Assembly: GCF_040687965.1 (NCBI RefSeq)
Contig: NZ_CP156087.1
Coordinates: forward strand, 62,001 to 126,000
Origin: Methylocystis echinoides
Lineage (GTDB): Bacteria > Pseudomonadota > Alphaproteobacteria > Rhizobiales > Beijerinckiaceae
Direction: 5' to 3'
DNA length: 64,000 nucleotides
The stretch's first letter is position 1. The number at the start of each line of letters is the position of its first letter. The translations under genes and the position numbers were made by a program. This document shows, in pieces, positions 24,649 to 33,472 of this stretch. The notes beneath the pieces were generated by a model, which saw only the letters and a program-made list of their open reading frames with translations, searched no databases and was not told the origin of the DNA.

Positions 24649-26981
24649 GCGAGGCTCGCGCGAACCTCCGCGCCTTTCTTGTGGCGGAAATGAACCGGCT
24701 CGCTCTGGCGGCGGGCGCATCTCGGCGATCTCGCGCGGCGCGGGAGAAGCGGGGACTCGAGGAGCGGCCTGATAGGGCCGGAGGGCTGGGGCCGTCAACA
24801 GCCTCCTCATTGGAGCATTCGCGGGTCTCGGCCCTGGAGCCAGCCCCGCGCGCCCTGGCCTCGGATCGCGTTCTACGCGGAATGACCATCACGGGCGGGG
24901 AGGATGAAGAGAAGCGGCGGCGGTTGCCGGACGTCTCCGCCAAGGGCGGTAAGCCGCCGCGCCTAAGCGTCCACGGCTCGTCTTCCCCCGCCGTGATCGG
25001 TCGGGGCGCGCCGCTGATCTCACGGGCGCGGGCCTTGGCGCAAGGCTATCAACCGGCCGTCGTCAAGGTCGTCTCCTATGCGCATGGCTCGGCGCGGGCC
25101 TCGGCGACCGCGAATTATGTCGACCGCGACGATGCCCTTCTCGAAACCCAGGACGGCGTCGAGTTGAAGGGGCGCGCGGCGATCAACGCCGAGATCGCTG
25201 AGTGGGCGAAGGACTTCGAACCGCGCAAGGAAAGCCAGGACGTCGCCAGCGTGCGCTTCCAGGTGATGGGCCTCAAGGATACGCCGGCCGACCGGGGAGC
25301 TTTGGAGAAGGCGATGTCGGCCGCCTTTGCCGGGCATCGCTACGCTTATCGCATCGACGCCCTGATGGATGGCGCGATCGAAGCGCGGGCCGTCGTCGCC
25401 TTCGCCGGGACGCTCCGCGAAGGCGAAACGGACGCGCGGGGACGCTTCTACGTAACCGAACGCGACGTCGCCGAGGGTTTTGAAGCTCGCGTTTTCGCGC
25501 CCAAATCCGAGGCGCGAATGAAGGCGCGCATCGAGGCGGCGATCGGGATCGGCCAGCATCGCATCGTGCTCGAGCCGGGCGCGCCCGGTAACGGCCCCAC
25601 GAGCGTCGTCGATCGCCTGACGCGGCTCCAGGAGCATGACGCGGCGGCCTCAGATAGCGGCGCCCTTCTCGACAACCCAAGCGCCATCCAGGCAGAGTCG
25701 CGGGCTTGGCGGCGGGATCTGCGCTCGTTCAAGCCGCGCGACACGATGCATCTCATCGTCTCCGCCAAGGCCGGCGTCGGCGTCAACGCCTTCAGAACCG
25801 CGGTGCGCGGCTTCGTCCATGAGCAATTCGCCGAGCATAAATTTATGTTCGGCGTGCACACCGACAAGGCTGACGCTGGGCATGTCCACGCTCATGTGAT
25901 CGTCGCTGTCCGGGACGCCGAGGGCGTGAAAATTCATCCTGGGCCGCAGGATTTTCGGCATTGGCGCGAGGCCTTTGCCGAGCACGCCCAGATGCAAGGG
26001 ATAAAGATCGTTGCGACCTCGGCCGCAGAGCGCGCCTCGTCGCAGAGCTATGGCCCCAAGGACAAGGCGATTGTCGACGCCGCCGATTATCCTCGGCCGG
26101 GTCGAGAGGCGCGCGATCGCGCCTACGCGAGCAACCCTGCGAACAAGACGCTCATCGACAATGCGCGCCGGCGCATCGAGATCGCGCACACCAATCCAAT
26201 TCGCATGCCGACCTCGGAGCGTCAGCTCGCCGTCGCGAACGACTCGGCCTCGACGTGGCGACAGCTGGCGCGGGAGGAACCGCAGAGCGCGACGGCAAGC
26301 GCTCTTGCCCAGCGGATGCAATTCTCTCAAGCCGCCGGGCAAGCTATCGCCACGCTCGTCAATCAGGCTCTCATCACCCAGACCACGAGGAGCAGCGCCA
26401 TGCCGATCACCGCCGCGCAAATGGGATCCGACCTCAAGCTGCTGAACGAAGCCGTGGACAAGGTCGGTGCCGTCCTGCCGGCGGATACGAAAGCCGCGTT
26501 TTTTGAGCGCTCGGGGCGCTATCTCGAAAAGCTTGCGGCGCGCGTCGATATGCAGCGGGTATTCGAGGCCAAATCCTCGCAGGCCGCGCTTGCTCCTGTC
26601 GTGGAACAGGCCGGGGGCATCGCTCGCGTCGAACAACGCGAAGCGATCAGCGCGCAGAGGCTCGTGGAAAGCGCCGAAGCCGTCGAGCGTTGCATCGAGG
26701 CGGCAGCCAATCCGATGCCGGCCAGCGCGCGCGATATCGACACGTCTCGCCTCATCGTCCGGGAAGCCGAGAGGACGGCTGCGGATGAACAAGCCCGCGC
26801 GCACGCGGCCCGGGAGGCCCAGCGTCTGCTGGCGGCCAATGCCGCGGCGCCTCTCGCGGCTTCGCTCGCTGTCGATGCGCGGCTCGAGGCGTTGCGCCGG
26901 GAACAAATGGAAAAGCTTCGGCAAATTTCGGCGGAAAAGGAAGCTGCCGGCGAGACATCAGGCCTTGAGATCGAACGATGA
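24645..26981 (+). CDS. Conjugative relaxase, MOB-P/VirD2-like
   Basis: The 778-residue product has a disordered basic start (residues 1-135) and a relaxase domain at about 140-460. KVVSYAHGSARASATANYVD holds candidate catalytic tyrosines, and a histidine triad FGVHTDKADAGHVHAHVIVA binds the metal. The domain is longer than in VirD2, with an inserted segment. The C-terminal 300 residues are Ala/Glu/Arg-rich and helical, with an odd restart-like MPITAAQMGSDLKLLNEAVD near residue 587. The protein cuts one strand at oriT, stays bound to its 5' end and is pumped through the VirB channel. It is coupled to the upstream MobC-like gene. The exact MOB class needs alignment. Confidence 0.85.
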   Translation: MSEARANLRAFLVAEMNRLALAAGASRRSRAAREKRGLEERPDRAGGLGPSTASSLEHSRVSALEPAPRALASDRVLRGMTITGGEDEEKRRRLPDVSAKGGKPPRLSVHGSSSPAVIGRGAPLISRARALAQGYQPAVVKVVSYAHGSARASATANYVDRDDALLETQDGVELKGRAAINAEIAEWAKDFEPRKESQDVASVRFQVMGLKDTPADRGALEKAMSAAFAGHRYAYRIDALMDGAIEARAVVAFAGTLREGETDARGRFYVTERDVAEGFEARVFAPKSEARMKARIEAAIGIGQHRIVLEPGAPGNGPTSVVDRLTRLQEHDAAASDSGALLDNPSAIQAESRAWRRDLRSFKPRDTMHLIVSAKAGVGVNAFRTAVRGFVHEQFAEHKFMFGVHTDKADAGHVHAHVIVAVRDAEGVKIHPGPQDFRHWREAFAEHAQMQGIKIVATSAAERASSQSYGPKDKAIVDAADYPRPGREARDRAYASNPANKTLIDNARRRIEIAHTNPIRMPTSERQLAVANDSASTWRQLAREEPQSATASALAQRMQFSQAAGQAIATLVNQALITQTTRSSAMPITAAQMGSDLKLLNEAVDKVGAVLPADTKAAFFERSGRYLEKLAARVDMQRVFEAKSSQAALAPVVEQAGGIARVEQREAISAQRLVESAEAVERCIEAAANPMPASARDIDTSRLIVREAERTAADEQARAHAAREAQRLLAANAAAPLAASLAVDARLEALRREQMEKLRQISAEKEAAGETSGLEIER

Positions 26982-27081
26982 GGAAATCGCAGCCGTTGAT
27001 CGGCCACTCGGCAGAAGCACACGCCGTATGCGGTGAGCCAATCGACCCTCAATCATAATTGCTCGACGGTTCGGCCACCGT

Positions 27082-27549
27082 CTAGATCCAGCGCACAGTT
27101 GGCTTCGGCGCTTGCGGGGGGATATGCGGGGCAAAAATCGTCCAAGAGCGATCGAGCCAAAAGCCGAACCGCAACCGGACAATGAGCAGGACCGCGAAGG
27201 AAATGGCGCTGCGTTCATCCGACACCAGCTCTGTCATGGTGGCGACATCCTCAGGGCTCGGGCGGACAGAGAAAGAGGGATGGGAGTGCCATTCACCGAG
27301 ATAGTTGAATCTCGAAAAGTCCCTGCCGGTGCGCTCAAAAAAGGCATTGAGAGCCTGCTCGTGCGCATGCGGATCGCGGTGGAAATTCGTATGTGATCCG
27401 GAATAGAGGTCCACGGAAAAATCCATTACGCGAAAGCGGCTCATCGCCAGTTGTTCAGCGAAAAGCATGCCCCCGATTTCGTACCGGCCCGCGGATCGCA
27501 GGGACCTGCGCAATCCGGTTTCGACGTCAGGTGTCAGTTCGATCTGCAT
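27082..27549 (-). CDS. cap3: CBASS Cap3, JAB/MPN isopeptidase
   Basis: The 155-residue protein is a JAMM metalloprotease: Glu24 in YEIGG and the zinc motif H88-S-H90-P with S98 and D101 (EWHSHPSFSVRPSPED). In type II CBASS, Cap3 releases the CD-NTase from conjugates made by Cap2. The start at 27549 overlaps the cap2 end by 23 bases; longer frames run through antisense of cap2 and are not used. It is the last gene of the CBASS unit, about 100 bases from the relaxase stop on the opposite strand. Confidence 0.9.
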   Translation of the reverse strand: MQIELTPDVETGLRRSLRSAGRYEIGGMLFAEQLAMSRFRVMDFSVDLYSGSHTNFHRDPHAHEQALNAFFERTGRDFSRFNYLGEWHSHPSFSVRPSPEDVATMTELVSDERSAISFAVLLIVRLRFGFWLDRSWTIFAPHIPPQAPKPTVRWI

Positions 27550-29257
27550 CGACACTGTGATCCAAAAGTGAGAGGACATACTCAACGGCGGCTTCGACTT
27601 GCGCACCGCTGATTTCGATCCGCCACTCGCCCTCAGGGGAGAAGTCGAGCGGGCGTGTGTCGAACGGCTCGGCGAAAATCCACTCCGCCGAAAGGCCGAT
27701 GACATAGCCGGGATGAGGAAAAGCTGATGTGTCAGGCCGTATGAGTACATCCACAGCCATGCGGCTTGCGTGTGCGGCGATCACCGCCACTTCGGCATCG
27801 TCGGCCACGAGAGGCGGTGCGTCCTCGCGCTGAGCGTCGTACCGGTCGCCTTCACCATGCCAGGGCACGCCCTGATCGCGACACCATGCGAGATATTGGC
27901 GCCTTGCCGCGTGTGGTGGTGGTTCATTTTCCGGCCGCAGGCGACCTACAAATCCGCCAATTCCGCCGGCATAGACTTCCGCCCAGATCATCGGACGGAG
28001 AAACTGGCGCGCAACCGAAGCCACGAAGTTGAACGCCTGCGGATCGGCGGTTGCATCGACGAGAAGATCGCATGTCGCGAGTTCGTCTAGAACGGACGCC
28101 GTTGTGCCCGACGATTCCTGTCCGCCGAGGACCACGCGGCGACCGCTGACATTCACGCCCGGAGCAACGGCGCGAAGTCTTGATTCAAGACCATCGACCT
28201 TGTGCGCGCCGAGGCTTCCCGCGTCCAGTTCGTGCCGCACAAGATTGCCCGGCGTCAAGATGTCGTCATCCACCAGCACAAACGAGCCGACCCCGCTTCG
28301 TGTGAGACTAGCGGCAATCTTGGAGCCCAGGGAGCCCGCACCGACGACGCCAACCTTCTTGGACGCTAGTCCGCCGTAGGTTTCTGGCAGGCGCGCGGTC
28401 GCGTTGGTGAGGTCGATGGTGCTGTAAGGTATAAGACGCCAGACGCCTTCCTGCCGGAACGAGTAGTAAAGGCGTGCACTTTGGGCATCAGCAATGACGG
28501 TGATGCGTGTCCGCGTATTCTCGTCCGCAGGCACAAACCCATCACACGGCGTGGCGGCGATCAGAGGATCAAGATCCTGCTGATCGGAGATCGGCAGATC
28601 CATAAGCGAGGCAACGCGGATCAGTAATGCTGGCTCGCCCTTATCGCTCCGTGCAGGGATGGTGTTTTCACGCCAAGTCAGGTCGGAGGGAGTCCCGACA
28701 GCTGCTACATACGCTGCCCACGTCCTGTTCGGCCCGTGGATTTCGACAATACTACACAGATGACCTGTGCCTGCCGGGAGGGTGGCGGCATACGCCTTCA
28801 ATTCGTGCGTTAGCAGGAAGCGGCAGCCGGACCCACGTAACAGTTGCCCGAGGGTCTCTTGATGGGCACTCGGCACGACGGCGCGCTCCCCCACCGTGGG
28901 ATGCTCTCCGGAAAGCAGCCTGTAGGCGCTTTCAATCATAATGGCGCCGGTGATCGACGGATCCCAATTGTCCGAACGGAATTCGAGGCACAGCTCGCCG
29001 CCTGCTCCGTATTGGTGGCTTGAATGGCGGCGCCCGTCCCGGGGAATCACCGAAGGCGGTGTTTCGGGAAAGAAGGCTGGATACTCGAGCGTGAAAGGCA
29101 GGGTTTCGCCATTGACGGCCAGATCAAAATCCACGCCGAACTTTAGGCTTTTGAGCATCCTATTGGTCGTGGCACCGATCCATGCATTACCATCGCGGAG
29201 AGTTTCGATACCCTCGAGCTCGGATTTCAGGCGGTCCGGGTTGCGGATGAACCACAT
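27527..29257 (-). CDS. cap2: CBASS Cap2, E2-E1 fusion
   Basis: The 576-residue protein joins a ubiquitin-conjugating-like E2 domain (residues 1-150) to a ThiF/E1 domain (about 300-560). The E2 active cysteine is Cys90 in GGELCLEF, after the typical YPAFFPETPP. The E1 nucleotide site is VVGAGSLGSKIAASLTRSG with the acidic VDDDILTPGNLVRHEL, and HKVDGLESRLRAVAP follows. Cap2 activates the CD-NTase by linking its C-terminus to a target. It starts where cap1-type cdn ends (shared base 29257), so the genes are coupled. Confidence 0.93.
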   Translation of the reverse strand: MWFIRNPDRLKSELEGIETLRDGNAWIGATTNRMLKSLKFGVDFDLAVNGETLPFTLEYPAFFPETPPSVIPRDGRRHSSHQYGAGGELCLEFRSDNWDPSITGAIMIESAYRLLSGEHPTVGERAVVPSAHQETLGQLLRGSGCRFLLTHELKAYAATLPAGTGHLCSIVEIHGPNRTWAAYVAAVGTPSDLTWRENTIPARSDKGEPALLIRVASLMDLPISDQQDLDPLIAATPCDGFVPADENTRTRITVIADAQSARLYYSFRQEGVWRLIPYSTIDLTNATARLPETYGGLASKKVGVVGAGSLGSKIAASLTRSGVGSFVLVDDDILTPGNLVRHELDAGSLGAHKVDGLESRLRAVAPGVNVSGRRVVLGGQESSGTTASVLDELATCDLLVDATADPQAFNFVASVARQFLRPMIWAEVYAGGIGGFVGRLRPENEPPPHAARRQYLAWCRDQGVPWHGEGDRYDAQREDAPPLVADDAEVAVIAAHASRMAVDVLIRPDTSAFPHPGYVIGLSAEWIFAEPFDTRPLDFSPEGEWRIEISGAQVEAAVEYVLSLLDHSVDADRTDT

Positions 29258-30297
29258 TAGCCGAATCCGCGCGGCTTATAGTCCACCCTCGGCACGTTCG
29301 GGAAGCTGAACGCCCCCGCAGACGGCGCGACCGAAGCGACCTTCAGGAGTCCGGCCCTCGCCTGCGAGTTAGTCCCGGCGCGGTCGCTGAAGAACGTGGT
29401 GGCAAAGACCTTGTCCCAACACTTGAGCGCCTTGGCGCGCGTGCAATCCGCATCGAACAAGGGCGCAAGGTTGTCGACAGCCTCCGTGAGGCGGTTGCGC
29501 AGAAAGCGAGCGCGGGCATCGTCTGTGCCTTTGGTGATGGTTCCATCCGGCGTCACCGGGTGCGCTACAACGAGGCTCAGATTGAGGCGGTCGCGGATGC
29601 CCTTCATCGTGTCATAGAGGGCGCGATCCTCGCGGGCGGCATTCCCGCGGAAGCATTCGCTTGCGAGCTTAGTGATGCCAAATCCGCTCAGAATCTGGCT
29701 GCTCCAGCTCTCGCGACTGCGCGCATATTTCTTAATTTGCCGGATCACACGCCGCATTTGACGGCCGTTTCCGGTATCGGGGCTCTGCCGCGTGTTTTCC
29801 GTTTCAAACCAGGCAGTCACGTCGCGGGCATCGGAACGCTTCCAATCGCCGCTGGCGAGTTCGTGGTAGTAAGCGACATTCCCCCAAAAATCCTTGGCCG
29901 CAACGCGCCGATAAACCGGCACGTCTACCCAGTAACCAGCCTTGTAGTAGACCCGCACACAATTCGTACGCACCTCAGGCGGGTTCGCGAAGGATCCATC
30001 ATCCAGCGCATCGCGCACCATCTGGCGCACTTGGAGAGCGGTTAGCTCGGCGCCGCGATCCCCGACCAGTGCCTCCTTGTCGAAGTAGACACCATCGTCG
30101 ATGTCGTAGTCTTTGCCGGGGTGCTGCACCATCGTCTTCATGGCGTAGCTACCCTGGCTAGCGAACTCGCGGGGTGCAGGCTTATTCTTGCCCTTCAGGC
30201 CTTTTTTTAGGCGATCGCGGTTGGCATCGCGGCGAGCGCGCATGTTTGTGCGCTCCGCCTGCGGCAGAGTCACTTGCGCATCATGGTGGGCGAGCAC
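29257..30297 (-). CDS. CBASS CD-NTase (cGAS/DncV-like nucleotidyltransferase)
   Basis: The 346-residue enzyme makes a cyclic nucleotide signal on phage infection. The active site is complete: GS at residues 49-50 (FASQGSYAMKTM), Asp65 and Asp67 in DYDIDDGVYF, and a third Asp at 125 (WVDVPVY). The DID-DGVYF form resembles the DncV-like branch. The C-terminus ends VDYKPRGFG; a free terminal glycine is what Cap2 would attach. The GTG start at 30297 overlaps capV by 28 bases. Product base identity cannot be told by eye. Confidence 0.92.
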   Translation of the reverse strand: MLAHHDAQVTLPQAERTNMRARRDANRDRLKKGLKGKNKPAPREFASQGSYAMKTMVQHPGKDYDIDDGVYFDKEALVGDRGAELTALQVRQMVRDALDDGSFANPPEVRTNCVRVYYKAGYWVDVPVYRRVAAKDFWGNVAYYHELASGDWKRSDARDVTAWFETENTRQSPDTGNGRQMRRVIRQIKKYARSRESWSSQILSGFGITKLASECFRGNAAREDRALYDTMKGIRDRLNLSLVVAHPVTPDGTITKGTDDARARFLRNRLTEAVDNLAPLFDADCTRAKALKCWDKVFATTFFSDRAGTNSQARAGLLKVASVAPSAGAFSFPNVPRVDYKPRGFG

Positions 30298-31382
30298 GTC
30301 GTCGGAACGACGGCGTCGAACAGGGAGCAGATCAGAGCTGCCTCAGCGTCGCTGTTCGCGGAGGCGCACTTGCTGTTGGTCATGTCCGCATCCGTGCGGG
30401 CCTGGTTGACGAGCGCCGCGATAGCCTCAGGACGAGTTTCATCGAGTCCGAGATACGGGATCAGGGCGGCGGGCACCTTTTCGCTCGGGAAGCGGATGAT
30501 AGTGCACTTACGGTCAACATGACGTGCTAGCTTCTTAGCCACGTGATCGTAGGCGAACTGCTGCGCATCGATAGAAAGGCTCGCGGCCTCGCCGCCGAAT
30601 TTCCATTCGCGCAGTCCGCGATGCACGGCGGATTTCGCAATTTGCTCGCCCGCCGGCAAAGGGCATGTCCCGAGGCAGAAGATTTGGATTTCCTGTCCTG
30701 GCGCGGTCATTTCGAGAGCGTCGACGAGGCCGACGAGAACGGGATTGTTCGCCCAAAGTCCGCCGTCGACGAAGATGTTGAAGCCAGACGCCCCGTTCTC
30801 TGGATGGTTCACCGGCGCCATCGAGCGAAAGACCGGCGCGGCCGACGTGGCGAGACATACGTCAATCAGCGCATAATTATCGTCGCGGTGGTTCGTCGTA
30901 TCCTTAAGGTGCGGTGTCTTGAAGACCCAGGCGCGATGCTGGCTCATTTCAACGGCGGGAATGGCGAGAGCAATGCCGCGCGTCGCATACATTTCGCCCA
31001 GCGTCGTCGTGCCGAGACGATCCTCGAGAGCCTTGCGAAGCACATCCGTGCCCTTAGCCAAAGCGGCCGAGCGCGCAGAAATGTCGAGCGCGATGCTCAA
31101 CAAGCCAGTCGGCAGAGGCCGCGAAAAGATTTGCGGGCCATGCTCCTGATAGAGCCTAACCACCTCCGAGAGAGGCACGCCCTTCGCGAGCGCACAGGCA
31201 ATGATGCCCCCCGTGCTGGTGCCGACAATCAGGTCGAAAGCAGCACCAATGTCGAAAGTTTCCAGCCCGCGGCGCTTAGCGAACGTAGATCCGACCCGAT
31301 CGAGGTAGGTGGCAGTGTATGTGCCGCGCATGCCGCCTCCATCGAGACTCAGCACACGAAACGGCTGCGGTTGACTGATCAT
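30270..31382 (-). CDS. capV: CBASS effector CapV, patatin-like phospholipase
   Basis: The 370-residue protein is a patatin-fold lipase. The oxyanion loop is DGGGMRGTYTA (residues 14-24), the nucleophile elbow GTSTG has Ser56, and the dyad Asp206 is in FVDGGLWANNP. CapV is activated by the cyclic nucleotide and degrades the inner membrane, killing the infected cell before phage release. It is the first core CBASS gene on this strand, 61 bases after the STAS-like gene. An AGxAAFxPxC-like variation is not seen, so the enzyme looks intact. Confidence 0.93.
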   Translation of the reverse strand: MISQPQPFRVLSLDGGGMRGTYTATYLDRVGSTFAKRRGLETFDIGAAFDLIVGTSTGGIIACALAKGVPLSEVVRLYQEHGPQIFSRPLPTGLLSIALDISARSAALAKGTDVLRKALEDRLGTTTLGEMYATRGIALAIPAVEMSQHRAWVFKTPHLKDTTNHRDDNYALIDVCLATSAAPVFRSMAPVNHPENGASGFNIFVDGGLWANNPVLVGLVDALEMTAPGQEIQIFCLGTCPLPAGEQIAKSAVHRGLREWKFGGEAASLSIDAQQFAYDHVAKKLARHVDRKCTIIRFPSEKVPAALIPYLGLDETRPEAIAALVNQARTDADMTNSKCASANSDAEAALICSLFDAVVPTTCSPTMMRK

Positions 31383-31443
31383 GAGAGCGCGACTTCCTTC
31401 AGATCTCGTTCAGTGAATCAGTTTAACGGTCTCCAAAAAAAAT

Positions 31444-32007
31444 CTACCCGATGCGATAGTAGACGAATTCAACGCCGCCTGTATCCGCTGCGCTTTCGCG
31501 CCGGAGGAGGAAGCCTTGCTCCCAAAGCTGCTTGAACTTCATGCTCGCATTCGCAATCGACAGGTTTTTCTGCACAGCAAATTCTGAGGCCCGTGATTGC
31601 GAACGACCCATGGCGAACTGGAACGCTTCGCGCGTTCCCTCCTTCGGCTTCATACCCACTAGCTCGGCGGACTTCCCGGCCCAGACCAGCATCGGCTGTT
31701 CCTTCTTCTCGCCCGCCGCATCGATGTTTTCGACCATATCCGGGTCGGTCAGATCGATGAGACAGAACCCCTTGGTACGGCGAAACCGCCGCGCCAGCTC
31801 GATGATGGTCTCAGAGGCAAACGAGATATCGATCCGCTTCACACCCTTCATCGAAATCTGGAATATAACCGTGCCTGGATTGTCTTCCACGAACTGAAGG
31901 AGACGCTGATACACTTGCCGCCCCTGGCTGCGGCCCCATCCTTCGGGGCGATCCATATGTGCGCGAAGAGCAAGCACCCGCGTGGTCACCTCGTTCATCC
32001 CCTTCAT
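31444..32007 (-). CDS. STAS-like DUF4325 protein
   Basis: The 187-residue protein has a DUF4325/STAS-like domain at about residues 38-95: TVIFQISMKGVKRIDISFAS, ETIIELARRF and GFCLIDLTDPDMVENID. A C-terminal part predicted to be a winged helix follows (EFAVQKNLSIANASMKFKQL with a wing FLLRRES). STAS-like partners usually pair with GHKL ATPases, and such an ATPase gene ends 22 bases upstream. The pair precedes capV on the same strand. It may regulate the CBASS genes or be a separate two-gene defence unit; which is not known. Confidence 0.7.
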   Translation of the reverse strand: MKGMNEVTTRVLALRAHMDRPEGWGRSQGRQVYQRLLQFVEDNPGTVIFQISMKGVKRIDISFASETIIELARRFRRTKGFCLIDLTDPDMVENIDAAGEKKEQPMLVWAGKSAELVGMKPKEGTREAFQFAMGRSQSRASEFAVQKNLSIANASMKFKQLWEQGFLLRRESAADTGGVEFVYYRIG

Positions 32008-32029
32008 TTAAGCAGATTCGGAGTCGCCG

Positions 32030-32944
32030 TCAAGGTGTCAGCCCGAAGGCGAACGCAATGTGGGTTCCCCACAGCAGCGGCAGCCCCTCATAACAGTAAG
32101 CGCGGTTGGGCTCGTAGGTGCCGCGTGCCGGTTTGAGAAGAACGCGCTGGTTGGGCAAGCGCACGTCCAGCTGGGCATCGAACTTTATGGCCTTGGCGGC
32201 GCAACCCTTCAGACCGCATCCACGGTCGGCGCCATGCCTGGAGATGCCCCGCCGGAACACTTCGACAAGGAGATCGAGATCAGAAAGATTGTGCAGTCTG
32301 GGTGATTCGATCCTGAGCGACGGGCGCAAAGTCTCCATGATCCCGAGACCGCTGTCCGACACGGCAACGGACAGGCGGTTGCCGCCGGAATAGACCTGAA
32401 GCGCCGCATAGCCATCGAGCTGCGTCGCGCTGTGCGCAAAAATGTTGTCGATCAGCTCAGCGAAGATCGTCCAGGCTGCTCCCTTGAGTTCATCCACGTC
32501 CGCGCGGCTGTTACACGCATAGGAGATCGCGTCCGTTAAACGGGTGGGCAGGTCGTCATCGCGGGCATCCTTGTTAATGCGGGCGATCTCGACCAGCATG
32601 CTGTTGCCGCCGCGATGTAGCTTGGCACTGGAGTAAAAAGGACGCTCAGGCGATACGTCCACCGCCTTTGCAAGGTGGTCGAAGAAGCCCATCCGGTTCA
32701 GATAGCCCATCGTTCCGGCTTCACCTTCCTCGAAGGTCATGTGGACGCGGCGCGCCGAGGCCACGAGTTGGTTGGCTAGCGAAAGCAGCCGGATCGCACC
32801 ATCGATCATGATCTTGCAGCCGACGGGAAAATGGAACGTGACTTCGTGCGTATTCGGGTCGTGCGGGCCGTAAGAAGCCCGCAGCGCGGTCTCAAACCGA
32901 TCTGCGTTGATCCAAGTGGAGGGGAAAAGCACGGTGCAGCGCAC
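32030..32944 (-). CDS. GHKL (HATPase) family ATP-binding protein
   Basis: The 304-residue protein has a GHKL ATP-binding fold at about residues 155-250. The N box is TIFAELIDNIFAHS (Glu163, Asn167), the G1 box is VSDSGLGIMETL and a G2-like loop is RGCGLKGCAAK. The N-terminal 150 residues include a STAS-like or sensor-like part (VHMTFEEGEAGTMGYLNRMG). No phosphoacceptor His domain is seen, so it resembles an anti-sigma-type switch kinase more than a two-component kinase. It is the first gene of the six-gene minus-strand row ending in cap3, and is followed by its STAS-like partner. Confidence 0.7.
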   Translation of the reverse strand: MRCTVLFPSTWINADRFETALRASYGPHDPNTHEVTFHFPVGCKIMIDGAIRLLSLANQLVASARRVHMTFEEGEAGTMGYLNRMGFFDHLAKAVDVSPERPFYSSAKLHRGGNSMLVEIARINKDARDDDLPTRLTDAISYACNSRADVDELKGAAWTIFAELIDNIFAHSATQLDGYAALQVYSGGNRLSVAVSDSGLGIMETLRPSLRIESPRLHNLSDLDLLVEVFRRGISRHGADRGCGLKGCAAKAIKFDAQLDVRLPNQRVLLKPARGTYEPNRAYCYEGLPLLWGTHIAFAFGLTP

Positions 32945-33436
32945 TTGGCACCCTTCGTCCGGGGTCGGCCCTTTATTCTATCTCAAGTTGCCTGCGCCTG
33001 AGCCACTCCGGCAAGCTGAGCCCGCACACGGTCGCCAGCAGGCCGGATTCGAGAAAATGCAGCTTGGCCGTTTTGACGATCCGTTTCAGCGCTTTGGTGA
33101 ACCAGGGCAGCACCACTCGAACCATTCCCGAATCCCGACAATCGGGACTATTGTGCCCGGCTATTTTGAAGTCAACGGCCCGCTGATTAGAAGCGCCAGC
33201 CCCGCTATCTGAAAGCGCAAGTGAAAGCCTTCCCTTGCGGCCGAGCCAAGGTCTCGGCGGAAGCCGCTGACACGGCACAGACCTTTAGGTCGACCAATGA
33301 TAAGCTCAAGTCGCTGATTTGCGAATTGTCTGAAAGGGGCGCTGGTTAACCTTCGTCGGTTCTTGCCAGAGATGTTGGCTGGCTTCTGTGGCGATGAACC
33401 ACCCGCCGATTGAAGTTCGCGCGCTTGCGATATATA
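32945..33436. other. Intergenic region between divergent defence modules
   Basis: It holds the upstream region of the GHKL-CBASS row and of the toxin-antitoxin pair. A hairpin CCCGA-CAA-TCGGG lies near 33136-33148. The start of a 23-base repeat is at 33166. No complete gene was seen. Confidence 0.45.
33166..33188. repeat. Left copy of a 23-base direct repeat flanking the toxin-antitoxin genes
   Basis: TTGAAGTCAACGGCCCGC plus TGATT here matches 34587-34609 at 19 of 23 positions by eye. The two copies bracket the DUF433/toxin pair, as expected for a remnant of an insertion or excision. Confidence 0.45.
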
Positions 33437-33452
33437 TTCCGATCCATCGGAA
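33437..33452. promoter_or_regulatory. Candidate operator of the toxin-antitoxin pair
   Basis: TTCCGAT-CC-ATCGGAA is a perfect 7-bp-arm palindrome 20 bases before the antitoxin start, next to TATATAT. It is the usual position for toxin-antitoxin autoregulation. Confidence 0.55.
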
Positions 33453-33472
33453 GACTTATCTTGGAGGCCGGG

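Noticed and set aside
25020-26924. Minus-strand frames at 25020-25637 and 25650-26924
   Set aside because: They are shadows of the relaxase, with Arg-rich composition and no start sites.
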